From Fennellomyces sp. T-0311 (taxonomy: Eukaryota > Mucoromycota > Mucoromycetes > Mucorales > Lichtheimiaceae): a DNA stretch of 64,000 nucleotides. Both the position numbers and the translations under genes were made by a program. Location of the stretch: contig JALLLT010000013.1 of assembly GCA_025266875.1 (NCBI GenBank), positions 887,051-951,050 of the forward strand, written 5' to 3'. Below, piece by piece: positions 1 through 12,400 of the stretch. The notes below the pieces were generated by a model, which was not told the DNA's origin, made no database searches, and was given only the letters and a program-made list of their open reading frames with translations. The stretch's first letter is position 1, and each line of letters opens with the position of its first letter.

Positions 1-162
1 GGCTGCAATGCTGCTGCTTCTCTTTATATTGATACTCAAGGCTGGAAATTGTTGTACATGACAATGACAACGCGCTCCCACCGTTTCAGGCAGGACCGCA
101 AAAAAAAGTTATGCAATCGTCTTAAATGGATCCTACATTGGCATGAATCGTGTCTCCGTTCC

Positions 163-355
163 TTAGTTGTCCAATCTGACGTTGAAAGGTGATATTTTAG
201 CTTTACAGTATGAAATAGAAGTCTTTATTGACGACGTAAATGAACGCGCGCTGATCACAGCTTTCCGCTCTCGTCTGATCCGGTTGAACAAGGAAATGAA
301 AACCCTATGCGGCATCAAGGGAAAGGAAGTAGTCATGAGAAAGGGAACAATGTAA
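163..355 (+). CDS. possible 3'-terminal exon of a gene entering from the left
   Basis: The reading frame follows a good acceptor (pyrimidine-rich stretch ending CCTTAG at about 162) and runs to TAA at 353-355. The predicted peptide is an amphipathic, Leu/Lys/Glu-rich helical stretch (…LQYEIEVFIDDVNERALITA…). Its rhythm is like a BAG-type helical domain, but I do not recognise a family with confidence. A preceding exon would lie in the first tens of bases or outside the window. The overlapping 158-codon minus-strand frame looks less protein-like. It may also be non-coding. Confidence 0.3.
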
Positions 356-766
356 GAAAGCAATAACAAGGAAAGATGAAAAAGTAGAATGGAATACAAA
401 GTAAAAGTCGGATGGAAGGGGAACAAATCCGTAACTATATACTTGTTGGGGATGAAAAAGGGTAGCCTTTTTTTCTTTTTAAGAAGCAACGGGCGATGTG
501 GGTTGCAATGACACAGGGGCCGGTGGTTCCATCCACTCGAAGGTCTCGTCCACGCTGGTCGGGTGGCACATATCCTTGTCGGCGATGTGGGTTTCAATGG
601 GTGTTTAGGGTTTCCAAAATGACACATAGCTGCGGCCATTTGGATTTCCAGTAGTTCCGAGCAGCTTGCGATCTAGGCGGCTTTTTTTTTGGCAAGCGGT
701 TGAGAAGGAATGAGGTGGGATCGTCGATATGGTGTGGCAGGTTAAGCGTGCTGTTGATCGAGAAAC
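356..766. other. gene-poor spacer with a short direct repeat
   Basis: No gene is supported here. A 19-base unit beginning GGCGATGTGGGTT occurs at about 492 and again, with one mismatch, at about 581, roughly 89 bases apart. A T8 run lies near 682. Confidence 0.4.
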
Positions 767-2878
767 ATGCGGTCAGGTGTCGATTTTAGCTTTATGTATA
801 TATTCAGCGCATGTCCTAAACGTACATATTTTACCTGTCAAAGGTGCATTTTCCTCTCGAGTGATGAGACACCTTCAGAAGCACCCCCATCATTGAAAAA
901 AACGGCGACGACGATCACGCATTTGGTGCTGGACGGCCGTAAGGAGAACAAGAAGCAAATGGAATGTATTTTAAAGATAAGTCATAACTTGCGATCGTAT
1001 ACCGGTACATCGGTCCTACTACGGCAACCCAGAGCCATGGTATTGGGTGTATCGTCTTCCGTGCTTCCCTGCTCACTCTTGTTCTGGTATCCGAGATTGA
1101 GCTTTGTAGTCACTGACTCGAGCTGTAATCATTTTTCACCCATCGACGGTCTGGATGCCTGTATCAGCTCAGACATTGTCCTGCGCTCGAAACACCTACC
1201 AGAACAATGTATGAACTCGACTTATTTGGAAAAGCATCACTACGGTACCTTTCGCTGCTTACTGGAATATTCAAGAAACAGCCGATACGATTCGAAAGCG
1301 GGTCATTTAGTCTAACGCATGGTGTATGGTATATAATGCATCGACATGATGTGCTCAGAGCACACAAAACGCAGTCTGCAATAGGAAACAGCAGCGATAA
1401 TCGATTCTCACGGTCATGTGTGCACGATTACCGAACTGCCATCGACTACCTCGTTCCAATATATTTGAAGTATCAAAACACCATGTTCGGGCTGGTGCAT
1501 CAACCAACATTTCTCGAATACTATCGTCGTTTGGATAATCCGACAAATGATGCGCTCGTACTTGCCATTTGTGTTGATGCACTGCCACAGATTCGTCATA
1601 TGTTAAAATACAATTCCAGCGAGATTCGTGCTCTGATCGATATTTTCTACGATCGATGCAGGGACTTGCTTTTCGACATGTACGATGATCCGACCAAAAA
1701 GTTGCAAATTATTATGACAACAACCCTTTTACAGCAATATGTTTCCGATGTGGTCCTGAATTTTGCCGAAGCTCGTCTCATAATTTCGCTAGCGCTACTA
1801 GTTTGCTCAGACTTGGCGAAATCTCGTGAGGAAATAACACCAGTGGAAAGAGTTTTTTTTTAGCGTCACTATTTCCGTCTGGAAATGCTCAATCGAACGC
1901 ACCGGTTGCTGGAGGAATACAAGATCGATTTTACGATGTCAACGTCTATGGAAATGATGGAGGTTCTGGACGATGAACCAGAGAAAACAAAAGAGTATAT
2001 GCTATTGCCAATCATATATTTCGGCTACTTGGATCTCCCTATGTTTGCAATATGATGGTAGGCCATTTTTACTATTTTTAATATGTTTTAACGAGGTTGT
2101 ATATCTCTACTGTTTATATAGAGAAATATCAATCACTTATTCTACGGAGAGTCATGTGAAATACCTTTTGAGGATCTACTGCAATATGAACCGTAGATCA
2201 AGGACTGGTGGGATAGTCTACCAACGAAATATCACGTCTGTGAGAACCCCTTTAATCCAAATGGATACAAACTCGTCGAAGGAAAGGTGTCCTCAGACTA
2301 CAACCCATTCACCATTCTAAATCTCATAATTGCTACCTTCCCTTCATCTATTTTGCAGCCGGTCGTGAATGCCACCATCTGAAATTACAGTTGTCACGGA
2401 GGCAGTTCAGCTTATCCGAGAGAAATCGGTTTCACCTGCTCTCAATTCATGTAAGGTTATTATGTATTCCTTACAAGAAAATTGGGACCCACACACATGT
2501 GATTAGCCGTCGTGTAAGACTCTTTTTCCATGTGAAGATACTCTAACCAATCTCAATTATAGTTTCATATCTATTACGCTTTATGGGATCTATTACTTCG
2601 AGAAACTTTCCGTTGTATGGATATTCGGTTTCCTTTAGACCTACTGAGTATGTTGACTGAAAGCATTGCCGTAAAGTCAAAAGCGCTTCTTCCCCCGGCC
2701 ATACAGTTCCACTGTCGTCCTCGCTTTTCATATTTTATCTAGATAATTTTAAAACGCACCTGTACGAAATATCGAAAACTATACCTTCCCTGGTTGTGCG
2801 ATGCTTTCGGATCTTTTATTCACATCAGCTAATCGACTGGTGGAGCAGCATCTCACCGTTTCGTATAATACCCGTTAG
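767..2878 (+). pseudogene. degenerate first copy of the Zn2Cys6 regulator array
   Basis: This is collinear with the two intact copies at 3430-5471 and 5646-7701. The well-preserved middle (1207-1863) carries the same family landmarks (KASLRYLS, GLVHQPTFLEYY, CVDAL, LLFDMYDDP). It is broken several times. An in-frame TAG replaces the Gln codon of the VLFQRN motif at about 1861. A one-base deletion near 2011 shifts the frame. A further TAG follows QYEP at about 2190, and more shifts occur near 2350-2760. The zinc-cluster cysteines cannot be reconstructed; only a remnant CQRC is seen near 836. The second intron position (after about 2055, ending near 2120) is conserved with the intact paralogues, so this copy arose by DNA duplication rather than retroposition. 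The terminal stop aligns with those of copies 2 and 3. Confidence 0.8.
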
Positions 2879-3429
2879 ACTATCATTCTGTACATATTAA
2901 TACATCATATTTTCTTTTTGACTTTGCGGAATGATTCATAATCTTTTATCACTACATAATTCCACAACCTATGTTTTTGAGCCATAATTTACTCTTGGCA
3001 CCAGGACATTGTGAATGTGCATGACGCGGAAGCAGGCGTGATGTATGTTATCTCGACCATTCATGACTTTCTTGAAGTCAGCCAATATAAATTCGATGAG
3101 CAACAGGCTGGAGAAAGGCAAAAGCTATCTTCCTTGAATTTCCTCGTTCACCTCCCATTGTCAACAGCATCATCATCATCGAGGCCATCCTGCAAGGGAT
3201 ATGGAAGGTACATTGGGCAAAAGTTTTTGAGGACCAGCCTTTCCGCGTGCGCCACACCATGAGTACCATCCACCAATTAGTTCGTCATAGAGTAGCCGAA
3301 AACAATGTATTTCAGCTTAGTCTATAAATGTATTCATTTCCTACTGCGCACCGCTCAATATGACGTGTGTGGAAATAAAACTGGGACATAAATTTCGTTC
3401 GCCTACAAAAAAAAGCTATCTTCCAAAGA

Positions 3430-5471
3430 ATGCACAGAACTCCATGCAAAGGTACAGTGCTAGTGCGAAGTTAAAGATTTGTGTCTCATATTGAATAGCT
3501 TGCCGTTCCAGACATAAGAAATGCGTCTGGAAAGATTACAATGCCGAGTTATGCAATCGTTGCGTAAAACTGGGGATCGCATGCAATTCGATGAGTGTTA
3601 AAAGCATTACCCCAACACCTGTGAAAACTGACACCCCGGAAATGCAAGACATGTGGACAACAATCGAGCAACTGGGAACAGAAATGCAACAGTTAGAAGT
3701 CATGAAAGCGAGTTTAGTTACCAAGCAGCAACCTCCTCACATGGAATGGCAACTGAGCATCACTAACGGTGTCTTGAAACTCGAAACACCTATCCAAACA
3801 ATAGAAGAACTTGTCATGTTCTCACAAGCGTCGATGCGATACCTGTCTCCGTTTTCCGGATTGTTCAATAAGCAGCCGATACAGTTCGAAAGCAAATCAA
3901 TTAGCCTTACACATGGTCTATCCTACATTATGCATCGGCATGAAATGCTCAAGCCGCGCAGGAAACGATTTGAAATACTTGGATACAACGACAACAACCA
4001 AATTATACGACGATCAACCCATACTTCTCGATCTACCATCGATTATCTTGTCTCCATGTATCTGAGGCATTACAACAACGCTATCGGAATGCTCCATCAA
4101 CCGACGTTTCCCAAGTACTATCAGGACTTGGACGACCCATGGGATAGTGCACTTGCACTTGCAGTCTGTGTTGATGCGCTCGCACGGATTCGCCACCTAT
4201 TGGTGTATTCGCCCGACGAAGCATGTATTTTATCTGAAGTTTTCTATAGCCGATGTAAAGACCTACTTTTCGACATGTACGAGGATCAAACACAAAGGCT
4301 TCAAATTGTCGTCGTTACGAGTCTACTATTGCAATATCTTTCAGATGTACTATTGAACCACCTTGAAGCCAATCGCTTAGCGACAGTAGCATTACTGATC
4401 TGTGCAGACCTTGAAAACTGTGTCAGCAGGATGACACCTGTGGAGAGAATTCTTTTCCAACGCAACTATTTCCATATAAAGATGTCCGACCGATCATTCA
4501 AGATGTTATATGAAGACAAGATAGATTTTACAAAGTCGATATCTATGCCAGAGATGGAAGTGTTGGATGATGAACCGGAAAAAACAAAGTGGTATGTTTG
4601 CATGGTGAACAATACCCTCCGTTTCCTTGGATCCCGCTATATATCAGATATGATGGTATGTCTACCGTTTAATAAAGTATTACAGATAGCTAACTATGTG
4701 TTCCCACTTTATAGGCGAAGGTCAACCGTATCTTCTTGGGTCAGTCCTGTGACATACTGATGGAAGATGTATTACGATATCAACCCTTAGTCTTGGAGTG
4801 GTGGAATTCTTTACCTCAAGAACTTCGACTTTGTGAGGACCCTTTTGATCCGCACGCATACAAATTTGTCGAAGGAAAAGTGGCTCCAAATACTCTGCTC
4901 CCTTTCACTATTTTACATATTGTGACCGGCATCTTCTCTGCATCCATCTTACAGCCGAAAGTAACGCCAACGTCTGAAACTGTCGCTAGTCCAGAACTGG
5001 TCCAACTTATCCGAAAAAACTCCATTGCACTTGCTATCAACTCATGCAAAGTTCTTGTTTACTCATTGAAGGAGAATTGGGATCCCTATACGTCCGATAT
5101 GCCCTCTGGTAAGAATTTTTTATGCAAAGGAGTGCTTGCTAACTTTGATTATAGTTTCGTTGTCTGTCATGATGGATGCTTGCTATGTCTTTGAAAAGCT
5201 CTCAAGCTGCCGAGATATTTGTTTCCCGTCAGACCTACTGGGATTGCTGACAAGGAGCCTTGATGCAAAGTTGAAAGCCCTTATCCCACCGGGCCATGTA
5301 GTTCCGTCATCCTCATCGGCGCTCATACCCTATCTAGAGTCTTCTTCTGAATCCCCATATGAAGTTTACGAGCGATATCCCTACCCGGGTGAAGCACTAT
5401 TTTCGGATGTACTTTTCACGACAATCAATCGGTTGCTGGATCAACATCTTACGGTGTCAAATCAAATGTAG
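3430..5471 (+). CDS. Zn2Cys6 fungal transcription factor, copy 2
   Basis: Likely nuclear DNA-binding regulator of about 629 residues. Exons: 3430-3451, 3499-4655, 4715-5108, 5155-5471 (sum divisible by 3). The first exon has only 22 nt (MHRTPCK plus one base). Splicing it on completes a perfect Zn2Cys6 cluster at residues 6-34 with spacing C-x2-C-x6-C-x9-C-x2-C-x6-C (CKACRSRHKKC…LCNRC…C). The middle holds the fungal-specific transcription-factor homology region: MLHQPTFPKYYQDLDDPWDS followed by LALAVCVDALARIRHL, as in the family's long helical middle domain. Introns are 46-59 bp. It lies 551 bases after the pseudogene copy and 174 bases before copy 3, same strand. Target genes and inducer cannot be told from sequence. 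Confidence 0.85.
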
Positions 5472-5645
5472 TAGTTTATTCATTGTATCCATGTATGTTA
5501 GAATAGTTTTAAATATAATTGCCATCCCCCTCTCTTAATGTTCACTGCTCGTTTCCATAAAGTGCTTTGTATACATAAGTCAGGTGACTGATATTTTTGC
5601 CTCGTTCTTCACAATCCGCAGAGTCGGGGCGGCTCTCTTGTCTCC

Positions 5646-7701
5646 ATGACTAGAAATCCGTGCAGAGGTACAGTGATGTTGTGGCATGGAAGAACCAGTG
5701 CCTCACAATTATTAGAATGCAAACGCGCTCGTAAAGGGTGTATCTGGAAGAACGCTGAAATCCAGGTATGCAACCGCTGCTCAAAGTTGAAGCACGATTG
5801 CGTTTCTGTCGACGATAAGAGCATTGTTCCATCAGTACTCCATGACGACGATCAGGACTTACAAACCTTATGGTGCATTATCATCGGACTGGAATCAGAA
5901 ATGCAACAAATGGAAGCGACTAAGACGATGGTTGAGCAAACTTTAATCAATAATCAGCACAAAGATCCAGTGGAGTGGGAACTAAGCGTTACCAATGGTA
6001 CTATGCGGCTCGAAACACCTATCCGAACTATGGAAGAACTTGCCATGTTTGCACAGGCTTCGCTACGATATCTTTCCCCGTTCTCTGGGATGTTCAATAA
6101 GCATTCAATAAGATTCGAGAGCCCGTCGATCAGCCTTACACTCGGTTTATCGTCCGTGATTCAGCGACACGAAATGCTTAATCCGCGAAGGAAGCGGTAC
6201 GCAATGCTCAGCCGTCGTAGCAACAGCGCACCGGAAACACCAGCGTTCGATTATCGGGCGATTATTAACCATCTGGTTCTAATATATCTCGAGCATCATA
6301 ACTCTGTTATCGGGTTGGTACATCAGCCAACTTTTCTCAAGTACTATCGCTCCCTTGACGATCCATTGGATAGCGCACTTACACTTGCAGTATGCGTCGA
6401 CGCACTTGCACGCCTTCGCCATTTGCTAAAGCAGTCACCCAGCGAGGTATGCTTTCTTTCCGAGACTTTCTATAGCCGATGTAAAGGTTTGCTTTTCGAT
6501 ATGTACGATGATCCAGCAAAAAAGCTTGAAGTTATCGTTGTTACAAGTCTATTGCAGCAATATCTATCCGATGTGCTATTAAACTTTATCGAAGCGAATC
6601 GTCTAACCACAGTGGCGTTGCTGGCTTGTGCAGATCTTGCAAATTGTGTCAACGAGATGACACCCGTCGAGAGGGTTCTCTTCCAACGCAACTACTTTCA
6701 GTTGGAGGTTCTTAATCGAACGTTCAAAATGCTGTACGAGGACAAGATTGACTTTGCAATGCCGATGGATATGATAGAGATGGAGGTTTTGGATGATGAA
6801 CCAGAGAAGACGAAGATGTATATGTCGTTGGCGAATCATATCTTGCGGTTGCTTGGATCTCGCTTTGTTTCAACCATAGTGGTACTTAAGTCATTTTTCT
6901 TCGATGTATTGAACTAATCCTGGTGTTGGTACGGGAATTAGGGTAAGATCAATAATATCATTTACGGTCAGCCCTGCGACCTATTATTCGAGGATATACT
7001 GCGTTATGAGCCTATAGTTATGGAGTGGTGGGGCAGCTTGCCCGCGGAATATCGAATTTGCGAGGACCCGTTTGATTTATATGCTTACAAGCTCGTCGAA
7101 AGGAAGGTGTCACCGAAACGCTTGCTCCCTTTCATCATTCTGCATCTCTTGACTGGCATTTTCGCTTCATCCATTTTACAACCTCGTGTACTCCCATTAT
7201 CCGAAAACTTCGTTACTATGGAAACAATTGAAATGATTCGAGAAAGATCAGTATCGCTTACCATTAACTCATGCCGAGTTCTTATGTCCGCCTTGGATGA
7301 AAATTGGGATCCGTATGCATCTGATATGCCATCTGGTAAGCCTCACGCCAGTACTTTGAAATCATGCTAAATAGGGTGGTATAGTTTCATTGACCGTTAT
7401 GATGTATACTGCTTATTGCTTCGAAAAACTTTCTTGTTGCAACGATATCCAGTTTCCCTCAGAATTACTGGGTCTACTGGCGAAAAACCTTCGGGCCAAA
7501 TCCAAAGTACTTCTTCCAACCGGCCCTATAGTTCCGGGATCATCCTCGCGCCTCATCTCCTTCCTACAACACCCAGAAAGTTCCTCATACGAAATTTACG
7601 AGCTCAGTCCGTTTCCAGGAGATGCGCTTCTTTCTGATGTTCTTTTCACGTCTACTAATCGACTGATGGGTCAGCATTTTACTGTATCATACTATTTGTA
7701 G
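5646..7701 (+). CDS. Zn2Cys6 fungal transcription factor, copy 3
   Basis: Intact paralogue of the gene just upstream, about 632 residues. Exons: 5646-5667, 5716-6881, 6942-7335, 7385-7701. All three introns sit at the same places as in copy 2, and both first introns begin GTACAGTG. Exon 1 (MTRNPCR plus one base) joined to exon 2 gives the cluster CRECKRARKGC followed after nine residues by CNRC and a final Cys six residues on, a complete Zn2Cys6 domain. A linker with an acidic stretch (LHDDDQDLQ) and a likely short coiled coil (LESEMQQMEATK) follows, then the regulatory middle domain with LVHQPTFLKYYRSLDDPLDS and ALTLAVCVDALARLRHLL. An unspliced reading would miss the first cysteine. Role unknown beyond transcription regulation. 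Confidence 0.88.
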
Positions 7702-8934
7702 TTTAATATTACTGTGTAGCATAAAGTTAAGGCATATGATATCTATGATATAGTCGCGTCATGACGTTCAAGCACGCCATACAGCGATTTTTGATAGAAA
7801 TGGAACTACACACATCGAATTTTCCAATACCCATAGCAAATTCAAAAAAGTACCTGAAAATGTTTAGTGCTCAAAACTCTAACCTTCACTTACAAAGTTT
7901 GGCGTAGCAACTTCAACGACCTCTCTAAATAAATTCTTCCTGTGCGTTAGTTTGGCTAACTGTTTACTTCACTGAATTCGTCTTTGAATTCTCTACAAAA
8001 AATGCCAAGACATCAAGGAAACCCAACCGCTGGATCAGTCTCACTCAACGAAAAAGGTTTTTGAGATGATTTTCCTGGCTCAAGCTCTCTCTCGTTTTGC
8101 ATGCTTTTCACCTCCGACTACTTCCATTTCAAATGTTTTTGACTGATTTCGTTTAGCAGGAACTTACGCGTTTTCGGTCATAGCTCGATTCCAAATAACG
8201 CTAGAGACACAAACTTAACAGTTCTGTAATACACATGTTTTGGAACACCTAGTGCAAAAGTTAATAGAGACTTCTGCATCATAAAAGCGCCATGTAAAAC
8301 ACGTTTAACCGCCAAAAGCTGCATTTCTTCAAAGTAAACTTTTCTGCTCCGCAGCCTATACTTTAAATCGCAACCATCACTGGATGTTGTTATGTCTGTT
8401 CTTGTATTGGAATGACACAACGGTTATTGACGAAGTTTACTTGTTCAAGATTTTCTTTATCAAATCTGAATAAAAGTTAGTAATCTACAAAAAGGTTAGT
8501 TTTAATATATCGCAGGAGTTCTTCAAAATTGGTCTTATATTCGTTGCCAATCTGCGGTGTATCCTAAAAAGAAGTTATCAAGTTGTCGATTCTTAAGGGG
8601 TAGGACGGTAAACTGATTTCGTATCAGAGAAAAGCTCTTGGTCGATTAGACTAACAAGAATTAAAAATATTTATGATAGAAAGGACTTTATGTAGATAAA
8701 AATTTAATGTTGGGAAGAACTTCCGCTCTAACAATCATTCTACCACTCTATTTATACCCTTAGCTAAGAGAATATTACTTTCCAACTGATTCACTTATCC
8801 ATAGCAAAATATCATCAGTTAAAAATGCTAGACGGCAGGATCCTTTCTTCCGTACAATAATTTTATATGGAGGCTGGACCAATAGAATTCAGTGTTACCA
8901 TCTTACCAGAGAACACCAGAAATGTCGTAACAAT
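7702..8934. other. gene-poor interval
   Basis: AT-rich DNA without a gene I can support. A minus-strand 80-codon frame at 8178-8420 has no recognisable features. A start-like MPRHQGNPTAGS near 8001 on the plus strand ends after about 20 codons and cannot be extended. Confidence 0.4.
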
Positions 8935-9277
8935 ATCCATATGATTGATCCTCGTGAAGACTTCAATCACACCACAGTGAATGATACGGTAAATTCTTTG
9001 GTTCCTTTCCGCAAGAAATGGGATGGACCTTTCATTTCCGCTGGCGGCTACACAACCAAACTTCACTTGGCAGCAGAACTTTCCAATAACACTGGAGATT
9101 TGATTGCTATCGGCCGTGCTTTTATTGCAAACCCGGACATTGTGTATCGTCTCAAGAACGACCTTTCACTAAACAAATACGACCGGAACACATTCTTACA
9201 CTACTGAAACCGGACCAATTGGATATACCGATTATCCATTTTACGAAGATGTTCAAAGCGTAGTACTGACACCCTAG
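8935..9277 (+). pseudogene. 3' relic of an Old Yellow Enzyme (NADH:flavin oxidoreductase)
   Basis: The translation from about 8935 gives IHMIDPRED, then WDGPFISAGGY, then LIAIGRAFIANPDIVYRL and LNKYDRNTF. These are the C-terminal landmarks of OYE-type FMN enzymes (the GGY segment and the GR-F-NPD-R-L phosphate-binding end of the barrel). After DRNTF one extra T shifts the frame, so the expected ending TETGPIGYTDYPFYED continues in another frame to a TAG at 9275-9277. Nothing upstream of 8930 reads as OYE, so roughly the first three quarters of the gene is missing. It sits 130 bases from the 3' end of VPS13 on the other strand. A decayed, non-functional fragment. Confidence 0.85.
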
Positions 9278-9405
9278 GAAAGTCACCGAATACTATACGT
9301 ATAATAAAAATCACAGATGATCTGTTGGTAAATGTAATCTGTCAGTGTTATATTGTATGCTCTGGTTTCAGTTGGTCTATGCTTGAATATATGAATATGG
9401 CCAGT

Positions 9406-12400
9406 TCACTGTCGCTCCTTATCCTCTTTCCTCTGCTCTAATATCTTTTGGATTTGGGTTGCAAACCATTCTCGACTTGTCTCCTCTTCGATCTTTAATG
9501 TTTCTGTACGCGTTGTAGGCTGTTTGATTAGCAGTTGAACACCTTCGGCGGAGTAGGAGCATGAATTGATTTGATCGAGTGGGATATCCAGCTCGACATC
9601 GCCTTTGCGAATACCAACAAGCAAAATTCTTTGGTATGTCAAAAGCGCTATCATCTCATCAGATTGAACGGTTGTATGCGCAATATAGGTATCGTGAAAA
9701 TAACGAGTGCCCTTCAGTTCCTTTAACCATAATTGACCAAGCGCCTCTCGCTGAGTGTATGGCTGGTCATAAATCAGAGTAAGCTTCCGTCATAGCTCTC
9801 ACATATGTAGCGGACATACCTTGAGAATCCCATCGATGCCGACATATCGTGGTAAACGCTCTCTTGTGATAGCGTTGGGATCAAACACTGTGGTGGTCTC
9901 TCGAACACCAGCAGTGACATTGCTTGCCATGTCAAAGATGCCCACAAGCGGTTTTGTGACCACGCCAACGAGACCGCGACCAACACCACCTGCAAATCCG
10001 ATTACTCCACCGCTTTCAGCACCTTCCAATGGACGTTTCTAAAGCCGGTATCAGTATGGTATATCTCATGAAATTCTCTGACTTACATAAAGACCAGCAA
10101 CCCCACTCGCGATACTTGTACCAAAGTAGGTAGCACCTTGGGTGATTCCGTAGAATGCATGTTGCGGTTTGTTGCGAGTAAGACTGACACGGCGTCTGTC
10201 TTGGAATTTCTTGTCCAAAGTCGCAGCGGATAAACCTTTGCCGATACTTCCGGTGATGCGACTCATACTGTCCGAGATACCAAATACGCCCTTCTTGAAG
10301 AAGCCACCAACACCCTTTATGCAACTTATTAGTATCTAACATTATTACTAGAAGGCGGAGACTTACCCTCGCAATACCAATGCCTAGATCTTGAGGTCTG
10401 TCGCTCATGATAAAGCCTTGATAAGGCTCGTAGAAAAGCTCACTGAATCCAGAGCCCAATGTCGAAAACAAACCAACTGGGTTGCCAATCAAGTCAACGC
10501 TGCCCAAAACTTTGTGAACTTGGTAGATAACTTCGCCGCGATAATGAAGCATGACACGTTGCATCAAATCTTCATAGCTAACGCGCAGATTTTCGACAAT
10601 CAACGCATTCAGCTTGATTGGAGCATCCTAAGTCGCATCGTATTACAAATTGCTCGTAAATCGAATATATGGTATGTTACACTTACATTCACATTGCCAA
10701 TGGTCATAGTAAATACATCAAATGCATAACGTAAGGGTGATCTTGCTGTGTCATCCCTGGCGTGCAAAATATAAAAAAAATGGTCAGCTCTTAACGATAA
10801 ATATGTGCACCGCTTACTCATCCTCCGCTGCATTGATCCTATCTGTTCGAGCAAACGAGAGATTGAGCCGCATAGGCTGAACATAGAACTCTTGGAAGTA
10901 ATATAATGCAGGTGTATTCTGAACCACGGGCTCAGCAATCACTTTAGAGAACAGTGCGCGTTCACTATAAAGTATCACACCACGTTAACTTTTAACCATG
11001 TACATGCTTTGCCATTAGAACTTACTCGACATTGGACTCCTCCGCAGCAGTAGAAAACTGTGAGAACTCCATAAGGCAGTACAGGAAATCCTCGTCCGTG
11101 GCAAACGTCATCTCCTGAAGAAGAATCGAGAACAGCCTAAAGTTGTATACACCATGTGCTTCGTCCTTTATTTTATCGAGTGCCATGTGGAACGTAGGGT
11201 GAGTTTCTTGCTCGGAAGTGTTTTTCGGAAGCGTTGTTGGATAGCACAAAATGGGATGTAGTGATCCGTGAAGCTGATTATCGATCTGCACAGAGACGTT
11301 AGTAACCTGAATAATATGCCAAAGAGTATACTGACCTGGAACCACTGAATACTTGCGCGCACCGACTGATACAGATTGGAATCAGTGTACTTGAATTCAA
11401 GAGATCGTATGGTAGTGTATGCCAATTCCTATATACACTTTAGGTTATTATTGCGTGACAATCGGAATTGCAAAAACTTACCTGTGCGCGTCTATTTATA
11501 ATTGACAAGCCAATTCCGGCTAGGTTCACTTCGAATGTATAGTTGATCGTGTGCTCCACATCGATCGTTTCAAATGTATCGCGCAGGCTTCCTTCGCGTG
11601 AACCAGATTCGCGTGTACTTGAAGCTGCGGTAGATGCACCTGACGACTTCGGCTGGTAGAGACTCAGCTCTTGGTTGAAGTCACTTAAAATGAGAACCAG
11701 GGCAGCATCACGAGCAATAATATCGATTGACATGATCGATCTGCCTTTGACTGAAGAGGAGCGATTTTGATCGTGTGGTACCTATTGTTACATTTCATTA
11801 AAAATTTGACTCATTTTAATTCTATAAACACGGGCACTTACCTTGTAACGAAGTGGCATTTGGGTACCAATCGCTTGAAAGTTAATATCACGTTTTTTTC
11901 CATATACTTCAAGCTCGATGCGCTTCTCGTGAGCAACGGGAATACACCAGGAGTACTCCATTCGGTCATGAGGCCCGAGAGAGAACTGATGTGGTTGTGG
12001 CAAAAGCTTCTTTTGTTTATCCTTGAGTTTGTATTCATCCAGACTGGAATGGTTTTGTGAAAATGTCACTGGCACACTCGACAAATTGATGATCAAGTAT
12101 GGCCAGCTCTCTTCAGGCTCCAAGAAGACGAATATCGCAGCGTCTTTGATGACAACAGAGATACGTACAAGTAATGGCCTAGCCTCGTCTTCAACTTCCA
12201 GCTTAATATGCGTATCACCGATTTGCTGGAGATCGAATGGAGCGGACCTTAGGGTAAACCGACGTTAGGAATGACCGAACCGAAATAAAGCATGAATTCA
12301 TACCATAAGCTGTTTCCTTGTGAACGAGATAGACATAGCCACCGAATATGCGTTTTTGAAGTTTCGTAAAGTGGCAGGCGTTGACCAGCCTCGATTGTCG

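Noticed and set aside
163..639. 158-codon minus-strand frame
   Set aside because: Low-complexity Ser/Leu/Phe composition, no domain; the plus strand looks more protein-like in 163-355.
8001..8063. MPRHQGNPTAGS start-like peptide resembling a transposase N terminus
   Set aside because: Stops after about 20 codons and nothing downstream continues it; no inverted repeats found around it.
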